From CBDFKF01 sp965248765 (GTDB lineage Bacteria > Pseudomonadota > Alphaproteobacteria > VGEJ01): DNA of 64,000 bases. Below are positions 1 to 7,799 of this stretch, piece after piece. The translations under genes and the position numbers were made by a program. The notes beneath the pieces were generated by a model. It did no database searches. It was not told the origin of the DNA and saw only the letters and a list, made by a program, of their open reading frames with translations. The stretch covers positions 2,170,001-2,234,000 of the forward strand of contig CBDFKF010000004.1 in assembly GCA_965248765.1 (NCBI GenBank). The letters are read 5' to 3'. Numbering within the stretch: the stretch's first letter is position 1; each line of letters starts with the position of its first letter.

Positions 1-94
1 AGACGCGGCTATTGCCGTGAACGGCGTCGAGCAGCCCGAGGACTATTTGATCGTCGTCGGGTTTCTCGACATTGACCGTGCCGCCGTTGCCCAT
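1..94 (-). CDS. EPS-associated MarR/winged-helix-type regulator, N-terminal part (cut by window edge)
   Basis: The minus strand opens at an ATG at 94 and runs off the left edge after about 31 codons. The visible residues begin MGNGGTVNV and include DDDQIVLGLLDAV, which resembles the first helix of the winged-helix regulators linked to exopolysaccharide clusters. GGGGAGC lies about 12 bases upstream of the ATG and could serve as a ribosome site. The gene is downstream of, and co-directional with, the DegT aminotransferase and glycosyltransferase genes, which fits control of polysaccharide synthesis. The family call rests on a short N-terminus only, so it is tentative. Confidence 0.5.
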   Translation of the reverse strand, partial: MGNGGTVNVEKPDDDQIVLGLLDAVHGNSRV

Positions 95-113
95 GCCCAC
101 TGCGCGAGCTCCC

Positions 114-152
114 CGTTCACGCCGTGAACGTACAGCGTTCACGCCATGAACG
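114..152. promoter_or_regulatory. Two tandem 17-bp palindromes upstream of the regulator gene
   Basis: CGTTCACGCCGTGAACG (114-130) and CGTTCACGCCATGAACG (136-152) are near-identical palindromes five bases apart, between the end of the aminotransferase gene (172) and the start of the regulator gene (94). Their arms GTTCA/TGAAC and equal spacing suggest a two-site operator, possibly for autoregulation. A partial copy, CCGTGAACGG, lies at 15-24 inside the regulator. A transcript hairpin or terminator is the alternative. Confidence 0.5.
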
Positions 153-171
153 TCAAGCCGCCGGGCGTGCT

Positions 172-1306
172 TCAGGCGTCGATGGCTTCGCGCACCGCCA
201 CGATGATGCGGTCCTGGGTGGCGGGATCGAGGTCGGCGTGCATCGGCAGGCTGAGGACCCGCCCCGTCAATGCCTCCGCCACCGGGGTGCCGCCGGGCGC
301 GGTGGGGCAGTGTGCGTAGGCCGCGCAATGGTTTATTGTCTTAGGATAATATACAGCCGTGGGCATACCTTCCGCCTTCATTCGGGCGGCCACCGTGTCA
401 CCATTGTCAAGTTTTGATCGTGTACTGCGCCCAGCTCGATGTCGCCTCGCTCGGCAGGCTCGGCACCTCGACCACATCGGCCAAGCCCTCGCCGTAACGC
501 CGCGCCGCGTCCCCCCGCGCCACGAGCTCGTCGGCGAACACCTCGAGCTTGGCCAGCAGGATCGCCGCCTGCAGGGTATCGAGCCGGCTGTTGGTGCCAA
601 CGCGCTCGATGTCGTGCTTGTCGCGCCCTCGGCCATGCTGGCGCAATGAGCGCAGCGTCTCGGCCGCCGCCGCATCGCCCGTGAAGATCGCCCCGCCATC
701 GCCGTAGCACCCCAACGGCTTGGCCGGGAAAAAGCTCGTCGTCGTCAGCGCCGCCAAGGTGCCAACCGGCCTGGCGCGGTAGGTGGCGCCGAAGCTCTGC
801 GCGGCATCGGCGATGACCACCAGGCCGTGCTCATCGGCGATCGCCCCCACCTCGGCATAATCGGCCGGCTGGCCGAACAGATCGACCGAGATGACTGCCG
901 CCGGCCGGAGTGTGCCTTCCCTCCGAATAGACTCGGCGGCGGCCGCGAGGCTTGCCGGATCCATGTTGAAGCTCGCCGCATCGACATCGACGAACACCGG
1001 CACCGCGCCGCAGAGCGCCACCGCCCCGGCCGTCGCCGCGAACGTGAAAGCCGGCACGAACACCGCGTCGCCTGGGCCGATCCCCCTGGCCATCAGCGCA
1101 AGACACAGGGCATCGGTGCCGTTCGCGCAGGTCACGGCGAAACGCGCGCCGCAGAAGGCGACGAGGGCTTCCTCGAGGGCCGCGACCTCGGGTCCCATGA
1201 TGAACCGGCTGTGGTCGAGGACCGCCGCCATCGCGGCATCTAGTCGGGGGCTGAGCCGGCGCCGCTGGGCCGCGAGATCAACGAAGGCAAGCGGCACGTC
1301 CGGCAT
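172..1306 (-). pseudogene. DegT/DnrJ/EryC1/StrS family PLP sugar aminotransferase, frameshifted
   Basis: This would be a PLP-dependent nucleotide-sugar aminotransferase of about 377 residues that makes an amino sugar for a surface polysaccharide. The fold signatures are clear: the PLP lysine is K196 in SFFPAKPLGCYGDGG and the cofactor aspartate is D167 in IADAAQ (numbering from the ATG at 1306; an in-frame ATG also lies at 1339). The frame closes after YTIKT near 407, while the family C-terminus (KLDNGDTVAARM to the stop at 172) continues one frame over. Removing one A from a four-A run near 415 restores a full-length protein. It may be a sequencing error or real inactivation. It pairs logically with the Gfo/Idh dehydrogenase at 9964. 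Confidence 0.8.
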
Positions 1307-1440
1307 GGCGGAGGCGTCACAAACAGCGCCGCGACTCATCGGTTGGACTCATTCGGCGGCTTTCCTGGAAGCGCCGAGACGGTAGCACTCGCGCAAATCG
1401 GCGCCAAGCCCGGTGCTCCTTTTTTGGTTGCCGGTTTCCT

Positions 1441-2658
1441 TCAGCCCGGCGCCAGAAGCTCGTCATAAAGGGAGAGCGTCCGCTCCACGACCGCGTCTAC
1501 GCCAAAGCCGTCGCGGGCGATCTGCCGTCCACACCGTCCCATGCGTTGGCGCAGCGCCGGATCGGCGAGCAGGCGTGCGAGCGCAGCCGAGAGAGCCGCG
1601 TCATCGTCGCAGGGCACAAGGATTCCGTTCTCGCCATCGCGCACGATCTCACGGCAGCCGGCGATGTCGGTCGCGACGATAGGGCGGCCGGCAGCCGCTG
1701 CCTCGATCAAGATCTTCGGCACGCCCTCGCCGTAGCGCGACGGCAGGCAGACGATGTGCGCACCGGCGAGGACCGCCGGCATGTCCGTCCGCCGCCCCCA
1801 CCACTCCACCAAGCCCTCCTCGACCCACGCCCGGAGCTGCGACTCGGGCACTCCGATCGCGGTCGTCGTGTTGCCGACGATCACGAAGCGCGCCGAGTTA
1901 CCCCGCTCCTTGATGCGGCGCGCAGCCTCAGCGAACGCGCCCACCCCCTTCTCCCACAAGAGACGCGATGCAAACAACACGATCGGCGGACCATCGGTCT
2001 CGGGGCAAGGCGTAAACGCCTCGAGATCGGCACCAGAGCCGCGGATTAAGGCGAGACGACGGGGCGCCACCGCGCCCGATCGCGTCAGGCGTTCCGCATC
2101 GTCCGCGTTCTGGGCGATCACCCGCCCGTTGCGGTGGGCGGTGGCAACCGCATACAGGCGGCAAATCAGCCAACGTAGGCAGGTGGCGCGAACGCCGCGC
2201 GCCGTGAAGATTTCACCAAGGCCTGAGACCGCGCTCACCACCCCCCTGATGCCTGCAAGCCGCGCCGCAATGCCGCCGTACAGCACGGGCTTGATGGTCA
2301 CGAGGTGCACGATGTCCGGTCGCAAGCGCCGGAAGAGGCGCCAGATCACAATAAACGTCCGGAGATCTGCCCAAGGGTTGCGGCCGCGGCGTTCGAGAGG
2401 GATGGGATGGAAGCTGATTCCCTCGGCGGCAAGCGATCGCGGATCGTAATCGGCCGGCGCCCAGACGTTATCGGTCGGCGTCGCGAGGTGCACCTCGAAG
2501 CCGGCATCCCTCGCCGCGCGGGCAATCGGCAAGCGGTGCGAGACGAAGAAATAGGCTTCATTGACAACGAACAGGAGGCACGCCCGGCGGCGGTCGGCCG
2601 ACTCGACCCGTCTCGTCGTGCCATGGTCCTGCTCGGTCGTTTCGAACACGTTCTCCAC
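1441..2658 (-). CDS. Glycosyltransferase family 4 (GT-B fold)
   Basis: This is a 405-residue GT-B glycosyltransferase that probably adds a sugar to a lipid-linked polysaccharide repeat at the inner face of the cytoplasmic membrane. The N-terminal half has the acceptor-domain signature (FVVNEAYFFVSHRLPIA near residue 30, IVHLVTIKPVLYGG near 115). The C-terminal half has the family-4 nucleotide-sugar site: LFASRLLWEKGV, then PSRYGEGVPKILIEAAAAG with the E-x7-E pair, then GENGILV. No membrane helix is evident. It lies 134 bases upstream of the aminotransferase in the same direction, so co-transcription is likely. Donor and acceptor cannot be told from sequence. Confidence 0.88.
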   Translation of the reverse strand: MENVFETTEQDHGTTRRVESADRRRACLLFVVNEAYFFVSHRLPIARAARDAGFEVHLATPTDNVWAPADYDPRSLAAEGISFHPIPLERRGRNPWADLRTFIVIWRLFRRLRPDIVHLVTIKPVLYGGIAARLAGIRGVVSAVSGLGEIFTARGVRATCLRWLICRLYAVATAHRNGRVIAQNADDAERLTRSGAVAPRRLALIRGSGADLEAFTPCPETDGPPIVLFASRLLWEKGVGAFAEAARRIKERGNSARFVIVGNTTTAIGVPESQLRAWVEEGLVEWWGRRTDMPAVLAGAHIVCLPSRYGEGVPKILIEAAAAGRPIVATDIAGCREIVRDGENGILVPCDDDAALSAALARLLADPALRQRMGRCGRQIARDGFGVDAVVERTLSLYDELLAPG

Positions 2659-2824
2659 TCACGCCCGATTCCGCTAGCCGCAACACCGAACACACGACCG
2701 GCGCAACGCGGCGCCGCCTTCCGCGCAGCGCTCATTCGGCGGCCATTGGCGGACGCCATGATGGAGGACGTGAGCCGACCGCGTCCACCCGCTATCGGCG
2801 ACCCACCGGGCCGGACTGTTCGGA

Positions 2825-3040
2825 CTAGTGCTCGTAGATGGAGTGAGGATTAAGCAGCTCCCGGATGAACCCGTTGGCTTGGGCCCACCGACTAGAACGT
2901 TGATCACCGGCGTCCTCGTGCCCACCGGCGCATAGGCCATACACGTGGGTCGTGATCCCGATGCCCTTTCCCCGGACCTCAGTCACGCGAACTCGTACCT
3001 CGGTAAGCTGCGACCTACGCCACGTCTCGCTCTTCGCCAT
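2825..3040 (-). CDS. Small hypothetical protein overlapping the Rad52-HNH gene
   Basis: This 71-codon reading frame starts at an ATG (3040) inside the last codons of the Rad52-HNH gene and runs to 2825. It begins MAKSETWRRSQLTEVRVRVTE. It is basic at the N-terminus, has no recognised domain, and lies at the downstream end of the prophage remnant. Overlapping starts are usual in phage operons, which is the main reason to list it. It could also be a chance frame in the 356-base stretch before the glycosyltransferase gene. Confidence 0.3.
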   Translation of the reverse strand: MAKSETWRRSQLTEVRVRVTEVRGKGIGITTHVYGLCAGGHEDAGDQRSSRWAQANGFIRELLNPHSIYEH

Positions 3041-4079
3041 CACGTGTCCACGCACACAGCCTGTTCGCTTCGGGAACTGGATCCATCGCATGCTGGCCCC
3101 ACCAGCGCCGCTCATCGCCCGCCTCATGGAGCGCTCGATGATGGGTCGCGCAGAGCAGCACCACCCACTCGTCACTCACCTTGCGTGCGGTTACGCGCGG
3201 CTGGGCGAACCGCAGATGATGTGCTTGGCTCGGGCTACGCCCGCAGATCAAACAGGGCAACGATGCCACCCGGCGTAGGTGCTCCCGGTCACGCCGGCGT
3301 TTCGGCTCACCAAGCATGAGGATGGACTTCTCGACGGGTAGGCCGCTCTGAGCCGGCTTGCCGAGCTCGTCGATACGGCGATGGTAGAGGCCAGCGAGCA
3401 CCTCGGCATAGTGCTGGCCCGCATCCGTCTTGAGATCTGGAAGCCCTGCGTGGATTCTCTCCACCATCGCCTCATTACGCTTCCAGAACGCCTTTGCTTG
3501 TTTCAGGTCTTTGATGGTCTCCAGCGCGCGCTTGATGGCACCGCAGAACTGCACCGGATCGGTGTACTCGTTGATGGCCTGCCCGCCTGACGACATGATC
3601 ATCCATTTCTCCGTGGGGGCGCCGTTGGTCTTTCGCGCCCTGATCTGCCGCACACCGCGCTGTGCTTTGTCATAGAGCGCTAACCCAAACGGGTTTCCGA
3701 AGGTGGCGAGTGCCCGTTTCGTGGCATCCGTCTCCGCTTCCTTGAGCGCGCTCTCATGGGCTTCACCTAATGTCTGGGCCCAGCCATGACCCACTCCGCT
3801 GCCATCGCGGTAGACCACCGCATCGCCCGCGCGCACCCGGATCCGTACAAGCGCGGTGTAGGCACAACCCTTCCGCCCGCCCCAGTTTCCGTCCCACACA
3901 CACTTGGCGGAGAGGGTCTCGCGATCCCACCCGTCGAAGCCAAAGACCCGGTTGGCCTCGGCAAGACAGTGCCAGCCCTCGATGAACGAGAGCTCGATGC
4001 CATCAAGCTTGCGCGATCTGACATGCTTGCCGTTGAGCTTGGCCGACAACGCCTTGGTTTGCTCTTCCGTGAACCCCAT
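3015..4079 (-). CDS. Rad52/22-type recombinase fused to a C-terminal HNH nuclease domain (phage)
   Basis: The N-terminal ~185 residues match the Rad52/Rad22 single-strand annealing family: GIELSFIEGWHCLAEANRVFG, then GWDRET, then AYTALVRIRVRAGD, then a glycine-rich stretch followed by ALKEAETDATKRALATFGNPFG. The last ~90 residues form a zinc-binding HNH-like module with CLICG, QAHHL and CATHHRALHE. The start was set at MGFTEEQ (4079) because its ATG overlaps the Gp157 stop as ATGA; a longer frame from 4151 is less likely. Fusing an annealase to an HNH module would couple strand annealing with nicking or trimming in phage recombination. Total length is 354 residues. The fusion is seen directly; the coupled role is inferred. 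Confidence 0.85.
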   Translation of the reverse strand: MGFTEEQTKALSAKLNGKHVRSRKLDGIELSFIEGWHCLAEANRVFGFDGWDRETLSAKCVWDGNWGGRKGCAYTALVRIRVRAGDAVVYRDGSGVGHGWAQTLGEAHESALKEAETDATKRALATFGNPFGLALYDKAQRGVRQIRARKTNGAPTEKWMIMSSGGQAINEYTDPVQFCGAIKRALETIKDLKQAKAFWKRNEAMVERIHAGLPDLKTDAGQHYAEVLAGLYHRRIDELGKPAQSGLPVEKSILMLGEPKRRRDREHLRRVASLPCLICGRSPSQAHHLRFAQPRVTARKVSDEWVVLLCATHHRALHEAGDERRWWGQHAMDPVPEANRLCAWTRDGEERDVA

Positions 4080-4594
4080 CACTTGGTCCTCACGGTCAGG
4101 CCAACGCCCGCATTCCCAAGTTCGGTGCCAGGCACCCTCTGGCCGCCGCACGCCGCGTTCCGGAGCCGCTGCCGATCCAGCCTCGGGGGTTGGGGTACCC
4201 AGAAATCCTCGGGTATGATCGCCTCGTCGACGATAACGAGGCTCGGTAGGTTGACTCGGAGGCTGGCGGTGAAATCGGGTTCCGAGAGCTGTTTCACATC
4301 GGCCTCTTCCATTGCCCGCGTGACTAGATCTCGTTTCTTCGCAGCGCGGGTTTCAAGCCGCGACAATCGTTCCTGCATTTCGATAAGGCGTGCCTTGAGC
4401 CCCGAGACGATGGCCTTGTCATCGAGATACGACCGCACAACTACTGCCAGCATCTCCGGCAGGTTGGAAAGTCCTTCCAAGGTGTCGCGCAGGGTGCCGT
4501 CGTCAGCATCCGGAAAGTCGGAAACCAGTCGATCCCGCATTTGCCGATACACATGAACTTGCTGGTTTAGCGTAGCCGCCATAGAATGTTCCAT
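4079..4594 (-). CDS. Siphovirus Gp157-like protein
   Basis: This 171-residue protein has the Gp157 layout. A helical coiled-coil-rich first half contains KARLIEMQERLSRLETRAAKKRDLV. The conserved second half contains FTASLRVNLPSLVIVDEAIIPEDFW, and the end is GLTVRTK. Gp157 proteins occur in the early operons of siphoviruses and were linked to phage resistance in Streptococcus thermophilus; the mechanism is unclear. It overlaps the Rad52-HNH gene by ATGA, so the two are translationally coupled. It is divergent from the HTH gene at 4691, and the operator at 4624-4638 lies just upstream. A second ATG four codons in (4582) could also be the start. Confidence 0.82.
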   Translation of the reverse strand: MEHSMAATLNQQVHVYRQMRDRLVSDFPDADDGTLRDTLEGLSNLPEMLAVVVRSYLDDKAIVSGLKARLIEMQERLSRLETRAAKKRDLVTRAMEEADVKQLSEPDFTASLRVNLPSLVIVDEAIIPEDFWVPQPPRLDRQRLRNAACGGQRVPGTELGNAGVGLTVRTK

Positions 4595-4623
4595 GTGTGT
4601 TCCCCTGGGCGTTATCGTTACGT

Positions 4624-4638
4624 GATGTAATTTACATC
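4624..4638. promoter_or_regulatory. Palindromic operator between divergent prophage genes
   Basis: GATGTAATTTACATC is a perfect 7-bp inverted repeat around one base. A degenerate second copy, AATGCAATTTACCTC, lies at 4655-4669. Both fall in the AT-rich gap between the divergent gp157/rad52 operon (start 4594) and the HTH gene (start 4691). The spacing of about 31 bases puts the copies on the same DNA face, as expected for a dimeric phage-type repressor controlling both promoters. Confidence 0.6.
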
Positions 4639-4690
4639 TCCCGGCCGATTTGTCAATGCAATTTACCTCTCATATGAATTGTTTTGCGTC

Positions 4691-4930
4691 ATGGTGACCG
4701 CGAGACAGATCCGCGCGGCGCGCGGGATGCTCCGGTGGTCCGCTCGCGAGTTAGCTGAACATGCCGGCCTGAGTCTGCCGACGATTCAACGCATGGAAGC
4801 TGGAGATGGCGTTCCGAATTCGCTAGCAAAAACGTTAGACAACGTCCAGAGCGCGCTCGAGCAGGCCGGCGTCATCTTCATCGACGGAGATGACCAAGCC
4901 GGTCCAGGCGTAAGGCTAAGGAGGCGCTGA
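4691..4930 (+). CDS. Small XRE-family HTH repressor-like regulator
   Basis: This 79-residue protein is almost entirely a Cro/C1-type helix-turn-helix. The segment WSARELAEHAGLSLPTIQRMEAGDG contains the two DNA-binding helices, followed by a short C-terminal strand and basic tail. The ATG at 4691 is preferred over the TTG at 4679. It is divergent from the gp157-rad52 operon and the palindromic operator lies between them, so it is the likely repressor of the remnant. It has no separate dimerisation or cleavage domain, so it is not a LexA-like repressor. Confidence 0.85.
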   Translation: MVTARQIRAARGMLRWSARELAEHAGLSLPTIQRMEAGDGVPNSLAKTLDNVQSALEQAGVIFIDGDDQAGPGVRLRRR

Positions 4931-5013
4931 GAACCCTCGACTACGCGGCAGCTAGTCGGTCCCATCAGGCGAATTTCGCCACACGCCACGTCCAGTGTCC
5001 GGGTTCGCCGGTG

Positions 5014-5250
5014 TTATTCGATCTCTTTCAACAACTCCGTCGCCTCACGCATGAGCTGTCGCAGTTGCCGCCGCTCTTCTAAGGCCTCGCGCGTGTACAG
5101 CCCGTCCTTAAGGGCATTCTTGTTACCCTTGGGTGCCCCGGACCCCGTCGCCCCGCCGTGCATCCGGCAACGCCGTTTGCCCTGAACCGCAGGTGATTGG
5201 CATTCCGTTCCCCGCCGTGTCCTCGCCCCACAACGCAGGCTTCGATGCAT
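5014..5250 (-). CDS. HGGxxG-motif small phage-associated protein
   Basis: This 78-residue protein has the family signature: paired cysteines at the N-terminus (CGARTRRGTECQ, then KRRCRMHGGATGSGAPKGN), then NALKDGLYTREALEERRQL. The C-x-H arrangement suggests a small zinc site. Such proteins are common beside terminase or replication genes in prophages and gene-transfer regions of alphaproteobacteria; no activity is assigned. The start at 5250 was chosen at the first residue of the conserved domain. Upstream frames add only arginine-rich, low-complexity sequence. Confidence 0.7.
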   Translation of the reverse strand: MHRSLRCGARTRRGTECQSPAVQGKRRCRMHGGATGSGAPKGNKNALKDGLYTREALEERRQLRQLMREATELLKEIE

Positions 5251-5287
5251 CGGAAGGCGCGACCGGGATACCAACGAGCTCATGCGC

Positions 5288-5792
5288 TCAGCTCTTGTCC
5301 TTCTGCTCCACTGTTCCGACGATCGCCTGTCCGCCCGAATGTACTTGGACGTGCTCGACCGTGACCTTCTGCTGGCCCTTGCCACGATGTTTATCCAGCG
5401 CCGCCAGCTGCTTCTCGTAAAGAGCCAAGAGCTTCGCCGCATGTTTGAGGTTCGATTCGCGACCCTTGAAGGTCTGCTCGGGGATCACCGCCCGTCGCAA
5501 GCAGTCCATGGCGGCAGAATGCACGCTGATCATCTGTGCCCCCAAAGAGCCTTTCGACTGAGTCTCTCGGCTTCATCTCGTTGAGCATGGCGGCAGCTGC
5601 CTGCATGCGCTGGCGCGCTTCCTCCTCGCTCAACCCGCTCGGCAGCCACAATGTCTCGACCACCTGTTGGAGCAACCGGAAGTTAATCCTCGCCTCATTG
5701 CTCGCCAGCACCGGCGCACTCGGCTGATCGGCGGTTTTCACAACAGGCGCCTCCTTCTTCGCCCTCCGCTTTGGCGTTGCGCGTTTGGCCAT
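5288..5792 (-). pseudogene. Phage-associated conserved protein, frameshifted
   Basis: Two frames form one protein. The first (5792 to about 5540) starts MAKRATPKRRAKKEAP and reaches SVERLFG. The second (to 5288) continues GAQMISVHSAAMDCLRRA and ends in RHRGKGQQKVTVEHVQVH, a well-conserved tail of a prophage family often found beside HGGxxG proteins. Dropping one G from the five-G run near 5540 joins them into about 167 residues. The frameshift could be a sequencing error in the homopolymer or real decay. The basic N-terminus suggests nucleic-acid contact, but no function is known. Confidence 0.7.
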
Positions 5793-5969
5793 GCGCTTCT
5801 CCTTTGCATAGGGTTGTTTTGCGTTTCGTAATCTTACCCCCCCCTCCCCCCTTATCTATCAGAGCCATACTCATCTTCAAGCTCGACGTGGAGCCTGTTC
5901 CGCCGTCGACCCCTACACGCCCGAGCCCACGGCGCCTCCCCACCTCCGATCTGGTAGGTTGCCAGCCCC

Positions 5970-6989
5970 ATGCCTGAGACCACTGTTCTTGTCACTGGCG
6001 GCGCCGGCTATATCGGTAGCCACACGGCGCTCGCGCTGCGTGGAGCCGGCTACGGCGTCGTCGTGCTCGATGATCTCTCGACCGGCGTCCGCGCCCTCGT
6101 ACCCGACGCTGTGCCGCTCGTAATCGGCGATGTCGGCGACGGCGCCTTGGTCGGTGACGTACTGGCAAAACACCGGGTCTCGGCCGTGATGCACTTCGCC
6201 GGCAGCGTCGTCGTGCCCGAATCGGTGACCCAACCGCTCGACTACTACCGCAACAACACCGGCGCGACGCGTACCTTGATCGAGGCCTGCGTTCGCCGCA
6301 GGGTCGGCCATTTCGTGTTCTCCTCGACCGCCGCGGTCTACGGCATCCCTGAGGCCATCCCCGTGGCCGAGGATGCCGCCACGGTGCCGATCAACCCCTA
6401 CGGCTGGTCCAAGCTGATGTCGGAGCAGATGCTCAAGGACGCCGCCGCCGCGCACGGCCTTTCCTATGCGATCCTCCGCTACTTCAACGTCGCCGGCGGC
6501 GATCCCGAGGGCCGCAGCGGCCAGTCGACGCCGCAGGCCACCCACCTGATCAAGGTCGCCGCCGAGGCCGCGGTTGGCACGCGCGAAGGCTTGGCGATCT
6601 ACGGCGAGGATTACGACACGCCAGATGGCACCGGCGTCCGCGACTACATCCACGTCACCGATCTCGGCGCCGCCCACGTCGTCGCGCTCTCGCACCTGCT
6701 GCGCGACCAGGGAAACCTCACGCTTAACTGCGGCTACGGCCGGGGCTATTCGGTCCGCGAGGTGCTCGATGCGGTGGCCGCCGAGGCAGGGCAGCCGCTG
6801 AGGATCGCCTCGGCGCCGCGCCGGGCGGGCGATCCGCCGGCGCTGGTGGCCGATGCACGGCGCATCCGCGCCCAGCTTGGCTGGCAGCCCCGCTACGACG
6901 ACCTGGCGGTGATCGTGCGTACCGCCGTGGCCTGGGAAAGGCGCCTCGCCGCGGCACGCTCGGACACCCCGCCGACCTCCGTCGCATAA
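5970..6989 (+). CDS. galE: UDP-glucose 4-epimerase
   Basis: GalE interconverts UDP-glucose and UDP-galactose with bound NAD, supplying UDP-Gal for surface glycans. The protein is 339 residues, the usual length. It has the Rossmann motif TGGAGYIGSH (9-18), the catalytic S119 and Y144-x3-K148 (PYGWSK), the family segment LRYFNVAGGDPEG, and the C-terminal RAGDPPALVAD block that contacts the nucleotide. YdcF starts 15 bases downstream, so they are probably co-transcribed. The gene sits in the polysaccharide cluster just after the prophage remnant. Confidence 0.95.
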   Translation: MPETTVLVTGGAGYIGSHTALALRGAGYGVVVLDDLSTGVRALVPDAVPLVIGDVGDGALVGDVLAKHRVSAVMHFAGSVVVPESVTQPLDYYRNNTGATRTLIEACVRRRVGHFVFSSTAAVYGIPEAIPVAEDAATVPINPYGWSKLMSEQMLKDAAAAHGLSYAILRYFNVAGGDPEGRSGQSTPQATHLIKVAAEAAVGTREGLAIYGEDYDTPDGTGVRDYIHVTDLGAAHVVALSHLLRDQGNLTLNCGYGRGYSVREVLDAVAAEAGQPLRIASAPRRAGDPPALVADARRIRAQLGWQPRYDDLAVIVRTAVAWERRLAAARSDTPPTSVA

Positions 6990-7004
6990 GCCGGCGGCCA
7001 GTCC

Positions 7005-7796
7005 ATGTTCGCCGCCTCGAAGATCCTGTGGCAAATCATCGATCCCGAGGTCCTGCTCTTTGTCGCGCTCTTGATCGGCGCCGTCTTCCTGTGGACGCCC
7101 TGGGCGCGGTTGGGGCGGATCATGACCAGCCTCGCCGTCGTCGTCGCTCTGTTGGTGTCGGTCTTTCCGGCTGGGGCCTGGCTCTATCATGTCCTCGAGA
7201 ATCGCTTTCCGCCGCTCTCGCCACCGGCAACGGTCGACGGCATTGTCGTCCTCGGCGGCAGCTTCAACCAGTTGCTCACGGCCGAGCGGGATCAGGTCGC
7301 GCTCAAGGAAAGCGTCGAACGTTTGACTACCTTCGTTACGCTTGCGCGCCACTACCCGGATGCGAGGTTAGTCTTCGTCGGCGGCTCGGCCAGCCTCGAC
7401 CGCCCAGATCTAACGGAATCTGCGGACGCGGCGCGGCTGTTCGCCGAGCTTGGTCTCGACACGGGCCGCGTCGCGTTCGAAGCCCGCTCGCGCAACACCT
7501 ACGAGAACGCCGTCTACGCCTTGGCCCTCGCCGAGCCGGCCGCCGGCGAGCAGTGGCTCCTGATCACCTCGGCGTTCCACATGCCACGTGCGGTCGGCTG
7601 CTTCCGCCAGGCAGGTTGGAACGTCATCGCCTATCCGGTCGACTACCGGACATCGAAGGACCTCGACGTTATCGGCGGTCTCGCCCTAGGGTCCAGTCTC
7701 GATTCACTGTCCGATGCGTTGCACGAGTGGGTTGGCCTCATCGCCTACCGCTTGATGGGCCGTACCAGCGCACTGTTCCCCTCGCCAGACCTTTGA
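7005..7796 (+). CDS. YdcF/ElyC-type DUF218 membrane-anchored protein
   Basis: This 263-residue protein has two N-terminal hydrophobic segments (about 12-30 and 38-60) followed by a DUF218 domain: GIVVLGGSFN, VFVGGSA, the RSRNTYENA segment and WLLITSAFHMPRA. ElyC and SanA relatives act at the inner membrane in envelope-precursor or enterobacterial-common-antigen metabolism, using undecaprenyl-linked intermediates. Here the domain would face the periplasm. It follows galE by 15 bases and converges with gmhA with three bases between their stops. An exact substrate is not known for this family. Confidence 0.85.
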   Translation: MFAASKILWQIIDPEVLLFVALLIGAVFLWTPWARLGRIMTSLAVVVALLVSVFPAGAWLYHVLENRFPPLSPPATVDGIVVLGGSFNQLLTAERDQVALKESVERLTTFVTLARHYPDARLVFVGGSASLDRPDLTESADAARLFAELGLDTGRVAFEARSRNTYENAVYALALAEPAAGEQWLLITSAFHMPRAVGCFRQAGWNVIAYPVDYRTSKDLDVIGGLALGSSLDSLSDALHEWVGLIAYRLMGRTSALFPSPDL

Positions 7797-7799
7797 GCC

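Noticed and set aside
407..420. Programmed ribosomal frameshift in the DegT gene
   Set aside because: The run is only four As with no clear heptamer or downstream structure, and DegT enzymes are not known to use frameshifting.
5913..7352. 479-codon open frame on the minus strand
   Set aside because: It covers galE and the start of the YdcF gene in antisense and has no domain of its own.
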